Shown here: positions 17,242-25,572 of the stretch, piece after piece
Numbering within the stretch: the first letter of the stretch is position 1
Layout of the letters: each line of letters starts with the position of its first letter
Source of the DNA: Sinobacterium norvegicum
Lineage (GTDB): Bacteria > Pseudomonadota > Gammaproteobacteria > Pseudomonadales > Sinobacteriaceae
Assembly (NCBI RefSeq): GCF_923077115.1
Contig: NZ_CAKLPX010000001.1
Span: 1,178,001-1,242,000, forward strand
DNA: 64,000 bases
Direction: 5' to 3'
The notes under the pieces: generated by a model
Databases searched by the model: none
The model's input: the letters and a program-made list of their open reading frames with translations, nothing else
What the model was told of the DNA's origin: nothing
Made by a program: the position numbers and the translations under genes

Positions 17242-19849
17242 AAACAAACTATTAGAATCTTACGACAAATCTAAGAATGCCTCCAAAGAAAAAGAAATTA
17301 AAACGACCTATCTCGTGTCGATTCTTTTGATGCCTGCTGGATACAGCATGGACTATATTATTTATCCCGATTACTTCTGGCAGTTAGCAATTATTCGGGC
17401 TGTTACAATCGTTATTCTTGTTATTGCTTACCTCATCTTTTGTCATCGAATAAAAAACAAAAAAAATGATCACTTAAGCTTCTTTGAATTCTACTGCCCT
17501 ACTATGGTGATATCGTCTTTAGCCGCCATGATTTATATAACCAATGGCGTCGAGTCCCCCTACTACGCAGCCATAAACTTAGTCATCATGGGTACCAACT
17601 TACTCTTACCACTTACATTGACGAAAGCAATAATAAACTCAGCCTCGTCTATAGCGATCTATTTAGCAGCCATTACACTACACAATGTGGGTAAAGACGG
17701 GTTCGACCTAGTAACACTTTACAACAACCTTTATTTTCTCACCTTAACATCAATAATTGGCTGCATTGCATGCTATGCAACTGAAAAGAAACGTTTTTTT
17801 GAGTTCTCACTACAATATGAGCTCAACATAAAGAACAAAGAATTAGCCAGGGCAAACCAATCAAAAACAGAATTTTTTGCCAACATTAGTCACGAGCTGC
17901 GCACGCCATTGACCCTGATAATATCTCCTCTCGAAGATTTAGAGCGGGGGGACTCATTGTCTCGTAATGAAAGAATTGAGTTGACTTCTATTATTAAGAA
18001 GAACAGCTACCGTCTTCTTAAACTGGTTAACGATTTACTAACCTCAATAAAAATCGATGCCCACCAAATCGGAGAGCGTCAAGACATTCATATTCTATCG
18101 CTAATATCTGAAACAGCCGAAACCATGCGGGTTATCGCAAACAAACAAAAATTATCTATCCGCATAGCCAAAATGAAAGATATTAGCAATATGTTTATCG
18201 ATGGCAATAAAGATGCCCTCGATAAAATTTTCATTAACGTTATTAATAACGCGATTAAATTCACCCCCCCTGGTGGAAAAATTACAATATCGTTTGAATA
18301 TATCAATGGTCAACTGACCACACATATTTCTGACACCGGCATAGGCATCAACCATAATGATCTGCCTCATGTCTTCGAGCCATTTCGCCAAGGCGACAGC
18401 TCCGCAACACGAAATTACCAGGGAACAGGCCTCGGTCTTTCTTTGGTCAAACAGTTAGTTGAAGAGCTAGATGGTAGTATCTACATTGATAGCATCATCA
18501 ACCAAGGGACGACTGTTTCGATAACCTTCCCGACAAAGGATTGCAACGACGATGTCATCGACACCTCAAAACCGATGCAGCTTTCACCGCTTGAGAAAAT
18601 GCATAAAAAGGCCGACTTTTTTATGCATCTCAACATTCCTGTAGAGAGCCATACCCTGCACCATGACGAGTCAAACCTCATAACACCACAACAATCAGGT
18701 AACACCACTCACCCCTCAAGCATATTAGTTGTTGAAGATGAGCCGGACTTACGTGGCTACCTTGAGAATATTCTCTCCCCCCATTATCACGTTATTACCG
18801 CCAGTGATGGCGAACAAGGGTTAATACAATATCAAAAGCACAAACCCAGCCTTGCGCTTGTTGATCTAATGCTTCCTAAGATCGATGGCATTGATTTATG
18901 CCGTCAAATTAAATCAGTGGACAATCACCACTGTAAAATCATTATGCTAACTGCACGGACAGATGAAAAATCGAAGATACAGGCCCTGACTAATGGTGCT
19001 GATGACTTCCTCAACAAACCATTTTCGGCCACTGAGCTTAAGACAAGACTGTCCAACATCAGCGATGTTCAAGCATTTCAGAAAGGCCTCGAGCTTTCTA
19101 ACAATGAACTCAAAGCCACTATTTCTAACCTGAAGGCTACCAAGGGTCAACTGATCCAAAGCGAAAAACTCAACTCTATTGGCAGCCTCGCAGCCGGTTT
19201 ATTGCATGAGGTCAATAACCCGCTAAATTACGCCTTCACTGCAGTACAAATTCTTCAGCGTGAGCCCAATATTATTAATGATGCCGACAGTTTGGAAATG
19301 GTCGACGATATTCATGAAGGCATGGAACGTATCAAACAAATTGTCAGTGACTTACATAATTTTGCCCACCCAGGCAGTGTCGACGAGCACAGCGACTTTC
19401 TACTCTATAACACCGTGGATACGGCTATTCGCTTTACCTCTGCCGACACCAAGCAGATATCAATTCTGATCACTAACAATGTCGATCGCAACATCGAGGT
19501 TAAGGCTTCGAACAGTCACATATTGCAGGTATTTATCAACCTCATTAATAACGCCACCGCCGCCATGAAAAATGGCAAAGAACGAAATATCTCGATCAAC
19601 TCTAAGATAGTTAATGGCAGAGTGCTTATCTCATTCAAAGACAGCGGTTGCGGCATAGGTAAAGAGAAAATTGACAGAATCTTCGAACCATTCTATACCA
19701 CTCGAGATGTTGGTAAGGGTATCGGCATGGGTCTAAGCATTTGCCATACCATCATACAGAGTCACCACGGCAGCTTAACAGTCAACAGCGAGGAGGGTGT
19801 CTTCACCGAATTTCAATTTGACCTCACACTTGCTAGCAATACTGCGTAG
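17234..19849 (+). CDS. Membrane hybrid kinase: histidine kinase-receiver-histidine kinase (PhcS+PhcR-like fusion)
   Basis: 871 residues. Residues 25-182 form about six membrane helices with little periplasmic loop, a hydrophobic-ligand type sensor. Kinase 1: ISHELRTPLT with H220, N box INVINNAIKF, G boxes DTGIGI and GTGLGLSL. Receiver at 496-610 with D544 (LVDLMLPK) and K595 (NKPF). A coiled-coil linker leads to kinase 2: GLLHEVNNPLN with H658, N box FINLINNATAAM, DSGCGI, GIGMGLSI. In Ralstonia PhcS is a membrane kinase and PhcR a receiver joined to a kinase; this protein equals the two placed end to end. No output domain is present, so phosphate presumably passes on to the response regulator of the same operon. 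Confidence 0.82.
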   Translation: MSRNKLLESYDKSKNASKEKEIKTTYLVSILLMPAGYSMDYIIYPDYFWQLAIIRAVTIVILVIAYLIFCHRIKNKKNDHLSFFEFYCPTMVISSLAAMIYITNGVESPYYAAINLVIMGTNLLLPLTLTKAIINSASSIAIYLAAITLHNVGKDGFDLVTLYNNLYFLTLTSIIGCIACYATEKKRFFEFSLQYELNIKNKELARANQSKTEFFANISHELRTPLTLIISPLEDLERGDSLSRNERIELTSIIKKNSYRLLKLVNDLLTSIKIDAHQIGERQDIHILSLISETAETMRVIANKQKLSIRIAKMKDISNMFIDGNKDALDKIFINVINNAIKFTPPGGKITISFEYINGQLTTHISDTGIGINHNDLPHVFEPFRQGDSSATRNYQGTGLGLSLVKQLVEELDGSIYIDSIINQGTTVSITFPTKDCNDDVIDTSKPMQLSPLEKMHKKADFFMHLNIPVESHTLHHDESNLITPQQSGNTTHPSSILVVEDEPDLRGYLENILSPHYHVITASDGEQGLIQYQKHKPSLALVDLMLPKIDGIDLCRQIKSVDNHHCKIIMLTARTDEKSKIQALTNGADDFLNKPFSATELKTRLSNISDVQAFQKGLELSNNELKATISNLKATKGQLIQSEKLNSIGSLAAGLLHEVNNPLNYAFTAVQILQREPNIINDADSLEMVDDIHEGMERIKQIVSDLHNFAHPGSVDEHSDFLLYNTVDTAIRFTSADTKQISILITNNVDRNIEVKASNSHILQVFINLINNATAAMKNGKERNISINSKIVNGRVLISFKDSGCGIGKEKIDRIFEPFYTTRDVGKGIGMGLSICHTIIQSHHGSLTVNSEEGVFTEFQFDLTLASNTA

Positions 19850-19854
19850 CATAA

Positions 19855-19886
19855 TGGCCGCCGATTACCGAGGTAAACGGCGGCCA
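19855..19886. terminator. Hairpin between convergent operons
   Basis: Perfect 9-base arms TGGCCGCCG / CGGCGGCCA around a 14-base loop, between the kinase stop and the P450 stop. There is no real T tract, so it may be a convergent-gene boundary hairpin rather than a strong terminator. Confidence 0.5.
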
Positions 19887-19894
19887 AACCAAGA

Positions 19895-21097
19895 TTACTT
19901 GCGGTCAAATCTGACCTGCATCTGACTAAAGCCTCTGACATTTCCGGAGTGCACCCGAACAAGAGAAGCCTCATCCACTTGAAATCCCTTGTAGACCTTA
20001 AAGAGTTCCTCCATACACACCCTGCCCTCCAGCCTGGCCAATGCCGCCCCTAGGCAAAAATGCACACCCTTACCAAAGGCGACATTTTGGCTTAAATCCC
20101 GGTCAATATCGTAGATATCAGGCTGTTCAAATCGACGCGGATCACGGTTGGCAGCGCCCACTAGCAATGCGACTTTGACGCCCTTGGGAATAGTCACCCC
20201 ATGCAGTGTCACCTCCTCCATGGTTATGCGATAGAGTATTTGAGAGGAGTTATCGTAGCGTGTGGTCTCCTCGATCCAGCGTGGTATATTGGCATGGTCC
20301 TCCTGCACCTTAGCGAACTGTTCAGGATGCTTTTGCCCCCAGTACAGGGCATTCGCCAACAACTTCGTCGTTGTTTCATTGCCGGCAACACTCATTAAGA
20401 ATAAAAAACTTACCACCTCCTCATCACTTAAGCGCTCACCATCGAGTTGCGCTGCCAGCATTTGAGCGGTTAAGTCATCACTAGTACCTGCCTGGCGACG
20501 TTCGGCAACCATGGCACCAAAGTATCCCAGTAAGCCAATGGAAGCCTCTATCGCTATATCGGGAATATCAGGGCTACCATCGACTCGCTCAATCAGGTTG
20601 TTAGCCCAGTTGCGGACCCTATCGCGGTCTTGCTTCGGCACACCGATCATCTCGCTGATCACATCCATCGGTATTTTACCGGCAAACTGTTCGATAAAAT
20701 CAACCTCGCCATTGTCTGCAAAGTCGGCAATATATTCCTGACAAAGCCGTTGTAAAACAGGCTCTAATTCAATAATCCGGCGAGGAGTAAATACCTTGCG
20801 CACAATACCGCGAACAGCCTGCTGCCTAGGCGGATCCATGCCCAAAATAGAAAAAACCTTGCTGACATCGTCACTGACATTCTCCAGCGCCACACCTGCA
20901 CTGTTAGAATACACTGGCCAATTCTTAAAGGCCTGGACGACATCGTCGTAGCGGGACAGTGCGTAGAAGTTCAGCTCCTCATTATAGTAAACTGGGTAGT
21001 GTTCTCGCAGCTGTTCATAAACGGGAAAAGGATTCTCATGAAACGACCAATCATAAGGGTTAAATAGTGCCTGTTTAGGCAGTGTTAGCTCTGACAT
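19895..21097 (-). CDS. Cytochrome P450 (bacterial class I type)
   Basis: 400-residue soluble heme monooxygenase. The I-helix oxygen-activation motif is VAGNETTTK (the acidic residue-Thr pair appears as ETT), the K-helix ExxR is EETTRYD region with E and R in place, and the heme loop is FGKGVHFCLGAALARLEGR with the axial cysteine. Length and motifs fit CYP families that hydroxylate terpenes, steroids, fatty acids or aromatic acids. No ferredoxin or ferredoxin reductase gene adjoins it. It is the last gene of the six-gene operon, 12 bases after the CMD-like gene. Confidence 0.92.
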   Translation of the reverse strand: MSELTLPKQALFNPYDWSFHENPFPVYEQLREHYPVYYNEELNFYALSRYDDVVQAFKNWPVYSNSAGVALENVSDDVSKVFSILGMDPPRQQAVRGIVRKVFTPRRIIELEPVLQRLCQEYIADFADNGEVDFIEQFAGKIPMDVISEMIGVPKQDRDRVRNWANNLIERVDGSPDIPDIAIEASIGLLGYFGAMVAERRQAGTSDDLTAQMLAAQLDGERLSDEEVVSFLFLMSVAGNETTTKLLANALYWGQKHPEQFAKVQEDHANIPRWIEETTRYDNSSQILYRITMEEVTLHGVTIPKGVKVALLVGAANRDPRRFEQPDIYDIDRDLSQNVAFGKGVHFCLGAALARLEGRVCMEELFKVYKGFQVDEASLVRVHSGNVRGFSQMQVRFDRK

Positions 21098-21109
21098 AAT
21101 AGGGTCTCA

Positions 21110-21472
21110 TTACACGTTAAATTCTTTACTTAAACCCATCAACGCCATGCGTAATCTAGCCGCTTTTGGGTAGCCGACATATTGGGTCATAAATCTGACA
21201 GCTTCTTCCAGTTGTGAATAGCTCAACTCGCCACGTTTCATGGCGCAGCGAGCCTGGATAGTAAACATCATCTCCTCACCCTGGGCTAAAATGGCGCCCA
21301 GCAATAGTAATCGTTTCTGCTCAATGGTCAGTTGAGCATCGGCCCACAGCTCACCAAATAAATTCTCTAGCATCGAATCGAAAAATTTATCCTCACCTGC
21401 CGCCGGCGGCTCAGGCAGCTCGTTACAATACACTTCCCGGTACATTGCCACCCCTATTTCACGCTTCTCCAC
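21110..21472 (-). CDS. Carboxymuconolactone decarboxylase-like (CMD/AhpD superfamily) protein
   Basis: 120 residues matching the small helical CMD fold: EQKRLLLLGAILAQG, then a helix ending in GELSYSQLEEAVRFMTQYVGYPKAARL, the conserved substrate-pocket half of the family. The CxxC pair of AhpD peroxidases is missing (only a lone Cys in QARCAMK), so a decarboxylase or hydrolase-like role is likelier than a redox one. GTG start at 21472 with a GGGAG site 8 bases upstream. It sits within the catabolic operon between an SDR and the P450. Confidence 0.75.
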   Translation of the reverse strand: MEKREIGVAMYREVYCNELPEPPAAGEDKFFDSMLENLFGELWADAQLTIEQKRLLLLGAILAQGEEMMFTIQARCAMKRGELSYSQLEEAVRFMTQYVGYPKAARLRMALMGLSKEFNV

Positions 21473-21501
21473 AGTTATTACTCCCTGCTATTATTTATTT
21501 T

Positions 21502-22251
21502 TTAAAGCCGCATCAACTGACCGCCGTCGACATTCATAATATGTCCGGTAATCCACGACGCCTCATCAGACAAAAGAAACAGCACGCTGGAGGCCAAATC
21601 TTCCGGCGTGCCCAAGCGTGCTATCGGCATGGTTTTAGCGATTTCATCAGCATAATCGCCGGCATTATTTCTCAACGCCTGGGTTTCTGTCGGCCCGGGT
21701 GCAATGGCATTAATACGAATTTTTCGCCAGCCAAGCTCTCGCGCTAATGAGCAGGTAATACCATTCATCGTTAACTTGGCAACACCATAAAAACCCATAT
21801 TCATCCAAGCGGCTGTAGAGGATTGGTTAACGATGGCACCGCCACCACGCTGCTCCATATATGGCACCACGGCCCGCGTCATAATGAGACAGCCATGGGC
21901 GTTGACCCGCATAAATTTTTCCAAATAATCGAGGTCTACATCCAGATAGCCCTGTATTTTCATCTCGCCGAAGATGGCCGCATTATTGATCAAATAATCA
22001 ATGCCGCCAAAGCGCTCAACAGCAAGATCGGCGCACTGTTTAGCCGATACCTCATCGGCGATATCGGTGGCAACAAACAACGCTTTGCCGCCTGCTTGTT
22101 GATTAATTTCATTGGCTACTCGTTGTCCCTGCTCTGCATCAAGCTCGGCAATCACTACCTGCATGCCTTGTTGTGCGCAGGCCTTGGCATAGCCCTCTCC
22201 TATACCACCACCAGCACCGGTTACAATGACTACTTTGCTTGAAAAATCCAT
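21502..22251 (-). CDS. Short-chain dehydrogenase/reductase (catabolic operon, second SDR)
   Basis: 249-residue classical SDR. The NAD(P) glycine motif is VTGAGGGIGEG near the N-terminus, followed by the NNAA strand motif, and the catalytic Ser (NQSSTAAW) with Y-x3-K as YGVAK. The C-terminus has the usual GHIMNVDGGQ. A longer frame exists upstream to 22380, but it overlaps the previous gene; ATG 22251 has a GAGG ribosome-binding site and starts directly at the first strand. It likely oxidises an alcohol intermediate made in the same operon. Confidence 0.9.
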   Translation of the reverse strand: MDFSSKVVIVTGAGGGIGEGYAKACAQQGMQVVIAELDAEQGQRVANEINQQAGGKALFVATDIADEVSAKQCADLAVERFGGIDYLINNAAIFGEMKIQGYLDVDLDYLEKFMRVNAHGCLIMTRAVVPYMEQRGGGAIVNQSSTAAWMNMGFYGVAKLTMNGITCSLARELGWRKIRINAIAPGPTETQALRNNAGDYADEIAKTMPIARLGTPEDLASSVLFLLSDEASWITGHIMNVDGGQLMRL

Positions 22252-22276
22252 ACAACAACCTCGGTTATTATTGTTT

Positions 22277-23071
22277 TTAAAAAACGACTTTATCAATTTT
22301 GTGATGCGGTCTAATCTCCAGCAAATCGATGGCCAATCCTGGTGGGCACGACAGGCAATACACCACAGCATCAGCCACATGTTCCGGTTCCATACCGTCG
22401 TAGGTATGCGGTCCTAAATCCTGCCAGGCCTTCAGCGCATCTCCCAGCCGATCAAAATCGAGCCCGGCTGAGAAGTCGGTTGCCATCGAAGCACCCGGCC
22501 GAATAATACTGACACCAATGGCATCCCCCTCTAACTCTCGGCGTAAGTCGCGGGAGAAGCGTTCTACCGCCGATTTTGTTGCCGCATAGACGGCCATGTG
22601 AACCATCTCATCATGGTGATATGCCGTCGCCGATGAGATATTGATAATACGACCATTATCAACCTCACGCAGATACCGTATTGCCATGCGACAGCAGTAC
22701 ACCACACCCAACAAGTTAGTATTTATCTGCAGCTTAATTTCCTCATCTACCATATTTTCGGTACTGGCTACCCGGGCGAGCCCGGCATTATTCACCAGCC
22801 CATCGAGGCGACCAAAGCGCTGCACAATATTATCGAAGGCCTGTTCAACCTGGCCGCTGTCGGCAACATCGGCAAGTTCACCACAGACCCGGTCACGGTA
22901 ATCGTCGTGCTCTGCAGTCAATATCTCAATCGCCTGCTGCATAGAGTCTTTACTGCGGCCGGTAATACCAACGCTGGCACCGGCAGCCAGTAACGCCTTC
23001 GCCATGGACAGACCAAAGCCCCGGGAACCACCGGTGACGATGTAAACCTTGTTGCTTAATGAATAATGCAT
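22277..23071 (-). CDS. Short-chain dehydrogenase/reductase (catabolic operon, first SDR)
   Basis: 264-residue classical SDR with cofactor loop VTGGSRGFGLSMA, NNAG, the catalytic serine in NISSATAYH and Y-x3-K as YAATK. The C-terminal part differs from the neighbouring SDR: it lacks the VDGG end and has an ESTL-like substrate loop (PGASMATDF), so the two are not a recent duplication and probably act on different intermediates. 13 bases after the ALDH gene, same operon. Confidence 0.9.
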   Translation of the reverse strand: MHYSLSNKVYIVTGGSRGFGLSMAKALLAAGASVGITGRSKDSMQQAIEILTAEHDDYRDRVCGELADVADSGQVEQAFDNIVQRFGRLDGLVNNAGLARVASTENMVDEEIKLQINTNLLGVVYCCRMAIRYLREVDNGRIINISSATAYHHDEMVHMAVYAATKSAVERFSRDLRRELEGDAIGVSIIRPGASMATDFSAGLDFDRLGDALKAWQDLGPHTYDGMEPEHVADAVVYCLSCPPGLAIDLLEIRPHHKIDKVVF

Positions 23072-23084
23072 CCCTGCTACCTTG

Positions 23085-24560
23085 TTATGCGCCTATGGCG
23101 ATTGTTTTTGTTTCTAAATACTCAGCAAATCCCTCTGCCCCCATTTCGCGGCCGATGCCACTTTGTTTGTAGCCGCCAAAAGGCACATCGGGCGCTAAGA
23201 AATTCCCTCCATTGACATTGATCACGCCGGCACGGATACGCTTTGCCACCGCCATCGCAGCGGTTTCATCACCACTGTTAATCACCGCGCCAAGGCCATA
23301 GTCACTGCTATTGGCCAGGGTAATTGCGTGTTCAACATCTCGATAGGGGATAATCGTCAGCACCGGGCCGAAGATTTCTTGCTGAGCAACACAACTATTT
23401 CCCTGCTCATCAACAAGTATCGTCGGCTCGATATAAAAGCCCTGTTGCAGGCCTTCGGGGATACCGCCGCCTTTAATCAATCGCGCGCCCTCAGCAACCC
23501 CCTGTTCTATCATCGATAACACCCGCTGGCGCTGATGCCGATTAATCAACGGTCCCATAATCGCGCCAGCCGCCTCGGGGTCGCCAAGGGTAATAAAATC
23601 GAAATAACCACTGACCGTGGTTTCCACCTCTGCCAATCTGTCGGCTGGTACCAATAAACGAGTCGCGAGCACGCAGCCTTGACCTGCGTGATAGCACACC
23701 GCCAAACAGTTCAATAAGGCCGCACCAAAATCCGCATCGGGCAGAATAATATGAGGTGATTTTCCGCCTAATTCTAAAAATACCTTTTTCACTGTCTGCG
23801 CTGCTGCTGCCATCACCTCTCTACCCACACGGGTCGAACCGGTAAACGACACCATGTCCACCCGCGGGTCTGTTGACAGAAATTGACCAATATCTGCCGG
23901 CTGGCTGGCCGTCAATATATTCAACACACCCTTGGGCAACGCCTTGCTTTGCTGGGCAATACGCCCCAATAAAGCTGCTGTCCAAGGCGTGTCCGGCGCC
24001 GCCTTTAACACCACGGTACAGCCGGCAGCCAGAGCCGGGATGATTTTGGCCAAGATAATCTGCAGCGGAAAATTCCATGGCGTAATAGCGGCCACCACAC
24101 CAACAGCCTCCCGACATAACACGCGACGACTGGTGGTGCCAAAAGCCGTCAGGGTGTATTCCCCCAAGTCCCGCTGCCATTCGAACTGCTCGAGATAGTC
24201 AATCACCCAATCGGTCATCGCAATAGGCCCGTTAACCTGCGCGGTCTCTGCGTTGTGTCGCGTTGACCCGGCCTCCGCAACCATCGCATCCTGTAGGCTT
24301 TTGATCTCTGCTCGCATCGCCTCGACAAATTTCTTCAGCGCGGTTATTCGGCCCTGATGATCCATTGACCAGGCCGTGCGATCAAAAGCCTGTCTGGCTG
24401 CGGTCAGCGCTTTATCGGCGTCGGCGATTGACGCATCGGCAGCGCGGCCAATCAATTTTGCTGTGGCTGGCGCAATATTGTCATACTCCCGCCGCCCTTC
24501 TGCTGCACATAATTCGCCATCGATATACAGCCTGGCCTCCCCGTAATCTGGCTGTTGCAT
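23085..24560 (-). CDS. NAD(P)-dependent aldehyde dehydrogenase (catabolic operon)
   Basis: 491 residues with ALDH landmarks: TPWNFPLQ cofactor region, FTGSTRVGR, the general-base glutamate in LELGGKSPHI, the catalytic cysteine in HAGQGCVLATRL, and EIFGPVL. Oxidises an aldehyde to a carboxylic acid. Within the operon it would follow alcohol oxidation by the SDRs. Its N-terminal DNIAPATAKLIG is typical. 5 bases downstream of the 3-hydroxyisobutyrate dehydrogenase-like gene, indicating co-transcription. Confidence 0.92.
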   Translation of the reverse strand: MQQPDYGEARLYIDGELCAAEGRREYDNIAPATAKLIGRAADASIADADKALTAARQAFDRTAWSMDHQGRITALKKFVEAMRAEIKSLQDAMVAEAGSTRHNAETAQVNGPIAMTDWVIDYLEQFEWQRDLGEYTLTAFGTTSRRVLCREAVGVVAAITPWNFPLQIILAKIIPALAAGCTVVLKAAPDTPWTAALLGRIAQQSKALPKGVLNILTASQPADIGQFLSTDPRVDMVSFTGSTRVGREVMAAAAQTVKKVFLELGGKSPHIILPDADFGAALLNCLAVCYHAGQGCVLATRLLVPADRLAEVETTVSGYFDFITLGDPEAAGAIMGPLINRHQRQRVLSMIEQGVAEGARLIKGGGIPEGLQQGFYIEPTILVDEQGNSCVAQQEIFGPVLTIIPYRDVEHAITLANSSDYGLGAVINSGDETAAMAVAKRIRAGVINVNGGNFLAPDVPFGGYKQSGIGREMGAEGFAEYLETKTIAIGA

Positions 24561-24565
24561 TCTCG

Positions 24566-25441
24566 TTACCCCCTGTCCTGCGAAGCAGTATTTTTTAAAA
24601 ACGTGGTACGGATATGCCGGCGAACAATTTTGCTGGTATCCAGTGACAGCGACAGCTGATCCGCCAAGACCAGGGCATGATCGAGATCTTTTTCCGCCAG
24701 CCCAACAAAGGGCCCCATCAAGGTGTTCATATCTTCTGAGCTACAGCCTGCGGCTAACATTTCCCGGTTGCTGATAAAGGTTTTCATTTGAGCAGAAACG
24801 ACACCATTAGCCTCGCCAATCTGATACACAGTCTCAGGGTTCAGCCCCGAGGCGGTCACCAATGCCACCGCCTCAGAGATGGCGGCGAATTGGGCGTAAG
24901 TCATCATATTATTGGCCAGCTTGAAAACCACACCGCTGCCGACATCACCGGTGTGGATAACCTGTTTTGCACTGATGCTGTAACCCTCAGCAACACGGCG
25001 AAATAATGCCTGATCCGCACCAACCATCATGCATAATGTACCGTTTTTCGCTCCCTGAGCTCCACCAGTGATCGGGGCATCGAGTAGATGAATATCGCAA
25101 TCTTTCGCCTGTTGATGCCAACGCAGCACGTTGTCTCGGGTCACGGTACTGTGCACGGCGACAATGGCGTCAGCGGCTAAGACATCAAACAGGCCTGCCG
25201 TGATCAAATCATCAACATCGTCATCGCCGCGCACACAGAGCCCAACAATTTGACAGTCGGCCAAGTCGGCGAGATCGCGACAGCCTATAGCCCCTTGCTC
25301 AACCAACTCCGCCACGGCAGTGTGATTGATGTCATATACCTTGAGCACTATCGATTGCTGCTTCAGCGCCGCCAGCAATGTCGATGCCATCGGCTTGCCA
25401 ATGTTACCCAGGCCGACAAACCCCATCGTGGTGAGTGTCAT
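24566..25441 (-). CDS. 3-hydroxyisobutyrate dehydrogenase-family oxidoreductase
   Basis: About 291 residues from the preferred ATG at 25441, which has an AAGGA site 7-8 bases upstream (the frame opens 30 bases earlier). N-terminal Rossmann motif GFVGLGNIGKPMA, substrate-binding DAPITGGAQGAKNGTLCMMVG, and the catalytic lysine in GVVFKLANNMMTY are the beta-hydroxyacid dehydrogenase signatures. Oxidises a 3-hydroxy acid or the like with NAD(P). First gene of the operon, facing the tandem MarR regulator across about 130 bases. Confidence 0.9.
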   Translation of the reverse strand: MTLTTMGFVGLGNIGKPMASTLLAALKQQSIVLKVYDINHTAVAELVEQGAIGCRDLADLADCQIVGLCVRGDDDVDDLITAGLFDVLAADAIVAVHSTVTRDNVLRWHQQAKDCDIHLLDAPITGGAQGAKNGTLCMMVGADQALFRRVAEGYSISAKQVIHTGDVGSGVVFKLANNMMTYAQFAAISEAVALVTASGLNPETVYQIGEANGVVSAQMKTFISNREMLAAGCSSEDMNTLMGPFVGLAEKDLDHALVLADQLSLSLDTSKIVRRHIRTTFLKNTASQDRG

Positions 25442-25498
25442 CACTTCATCCTTGTTGTTATTTTTTATCAACAGTTAAACAGTGACTGGCAATCTGGT

Positions 25499-25514
25499 CA
25501 ATAAACATTTATTG
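25499..25514. promoter_or_regulatory. 16-bp palindrome, candidate MarR operator
   Basis: CAATAAA-CA-TTTATTG, a perfect palindrome (7-base arms) in the divergent gap between the catabolic operon and the tandem MarR gene. MarR dimers typically bind palindromes of this size. It lies near the start of both units. Binding is inferred from place and shape only. Confidence 0.5.
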
Positions 25515-25572
25515 TCTAAATAAGCCTTTCCTCCTCTCATCAACGTCACTCATCACAGACATAAAACCGCTA

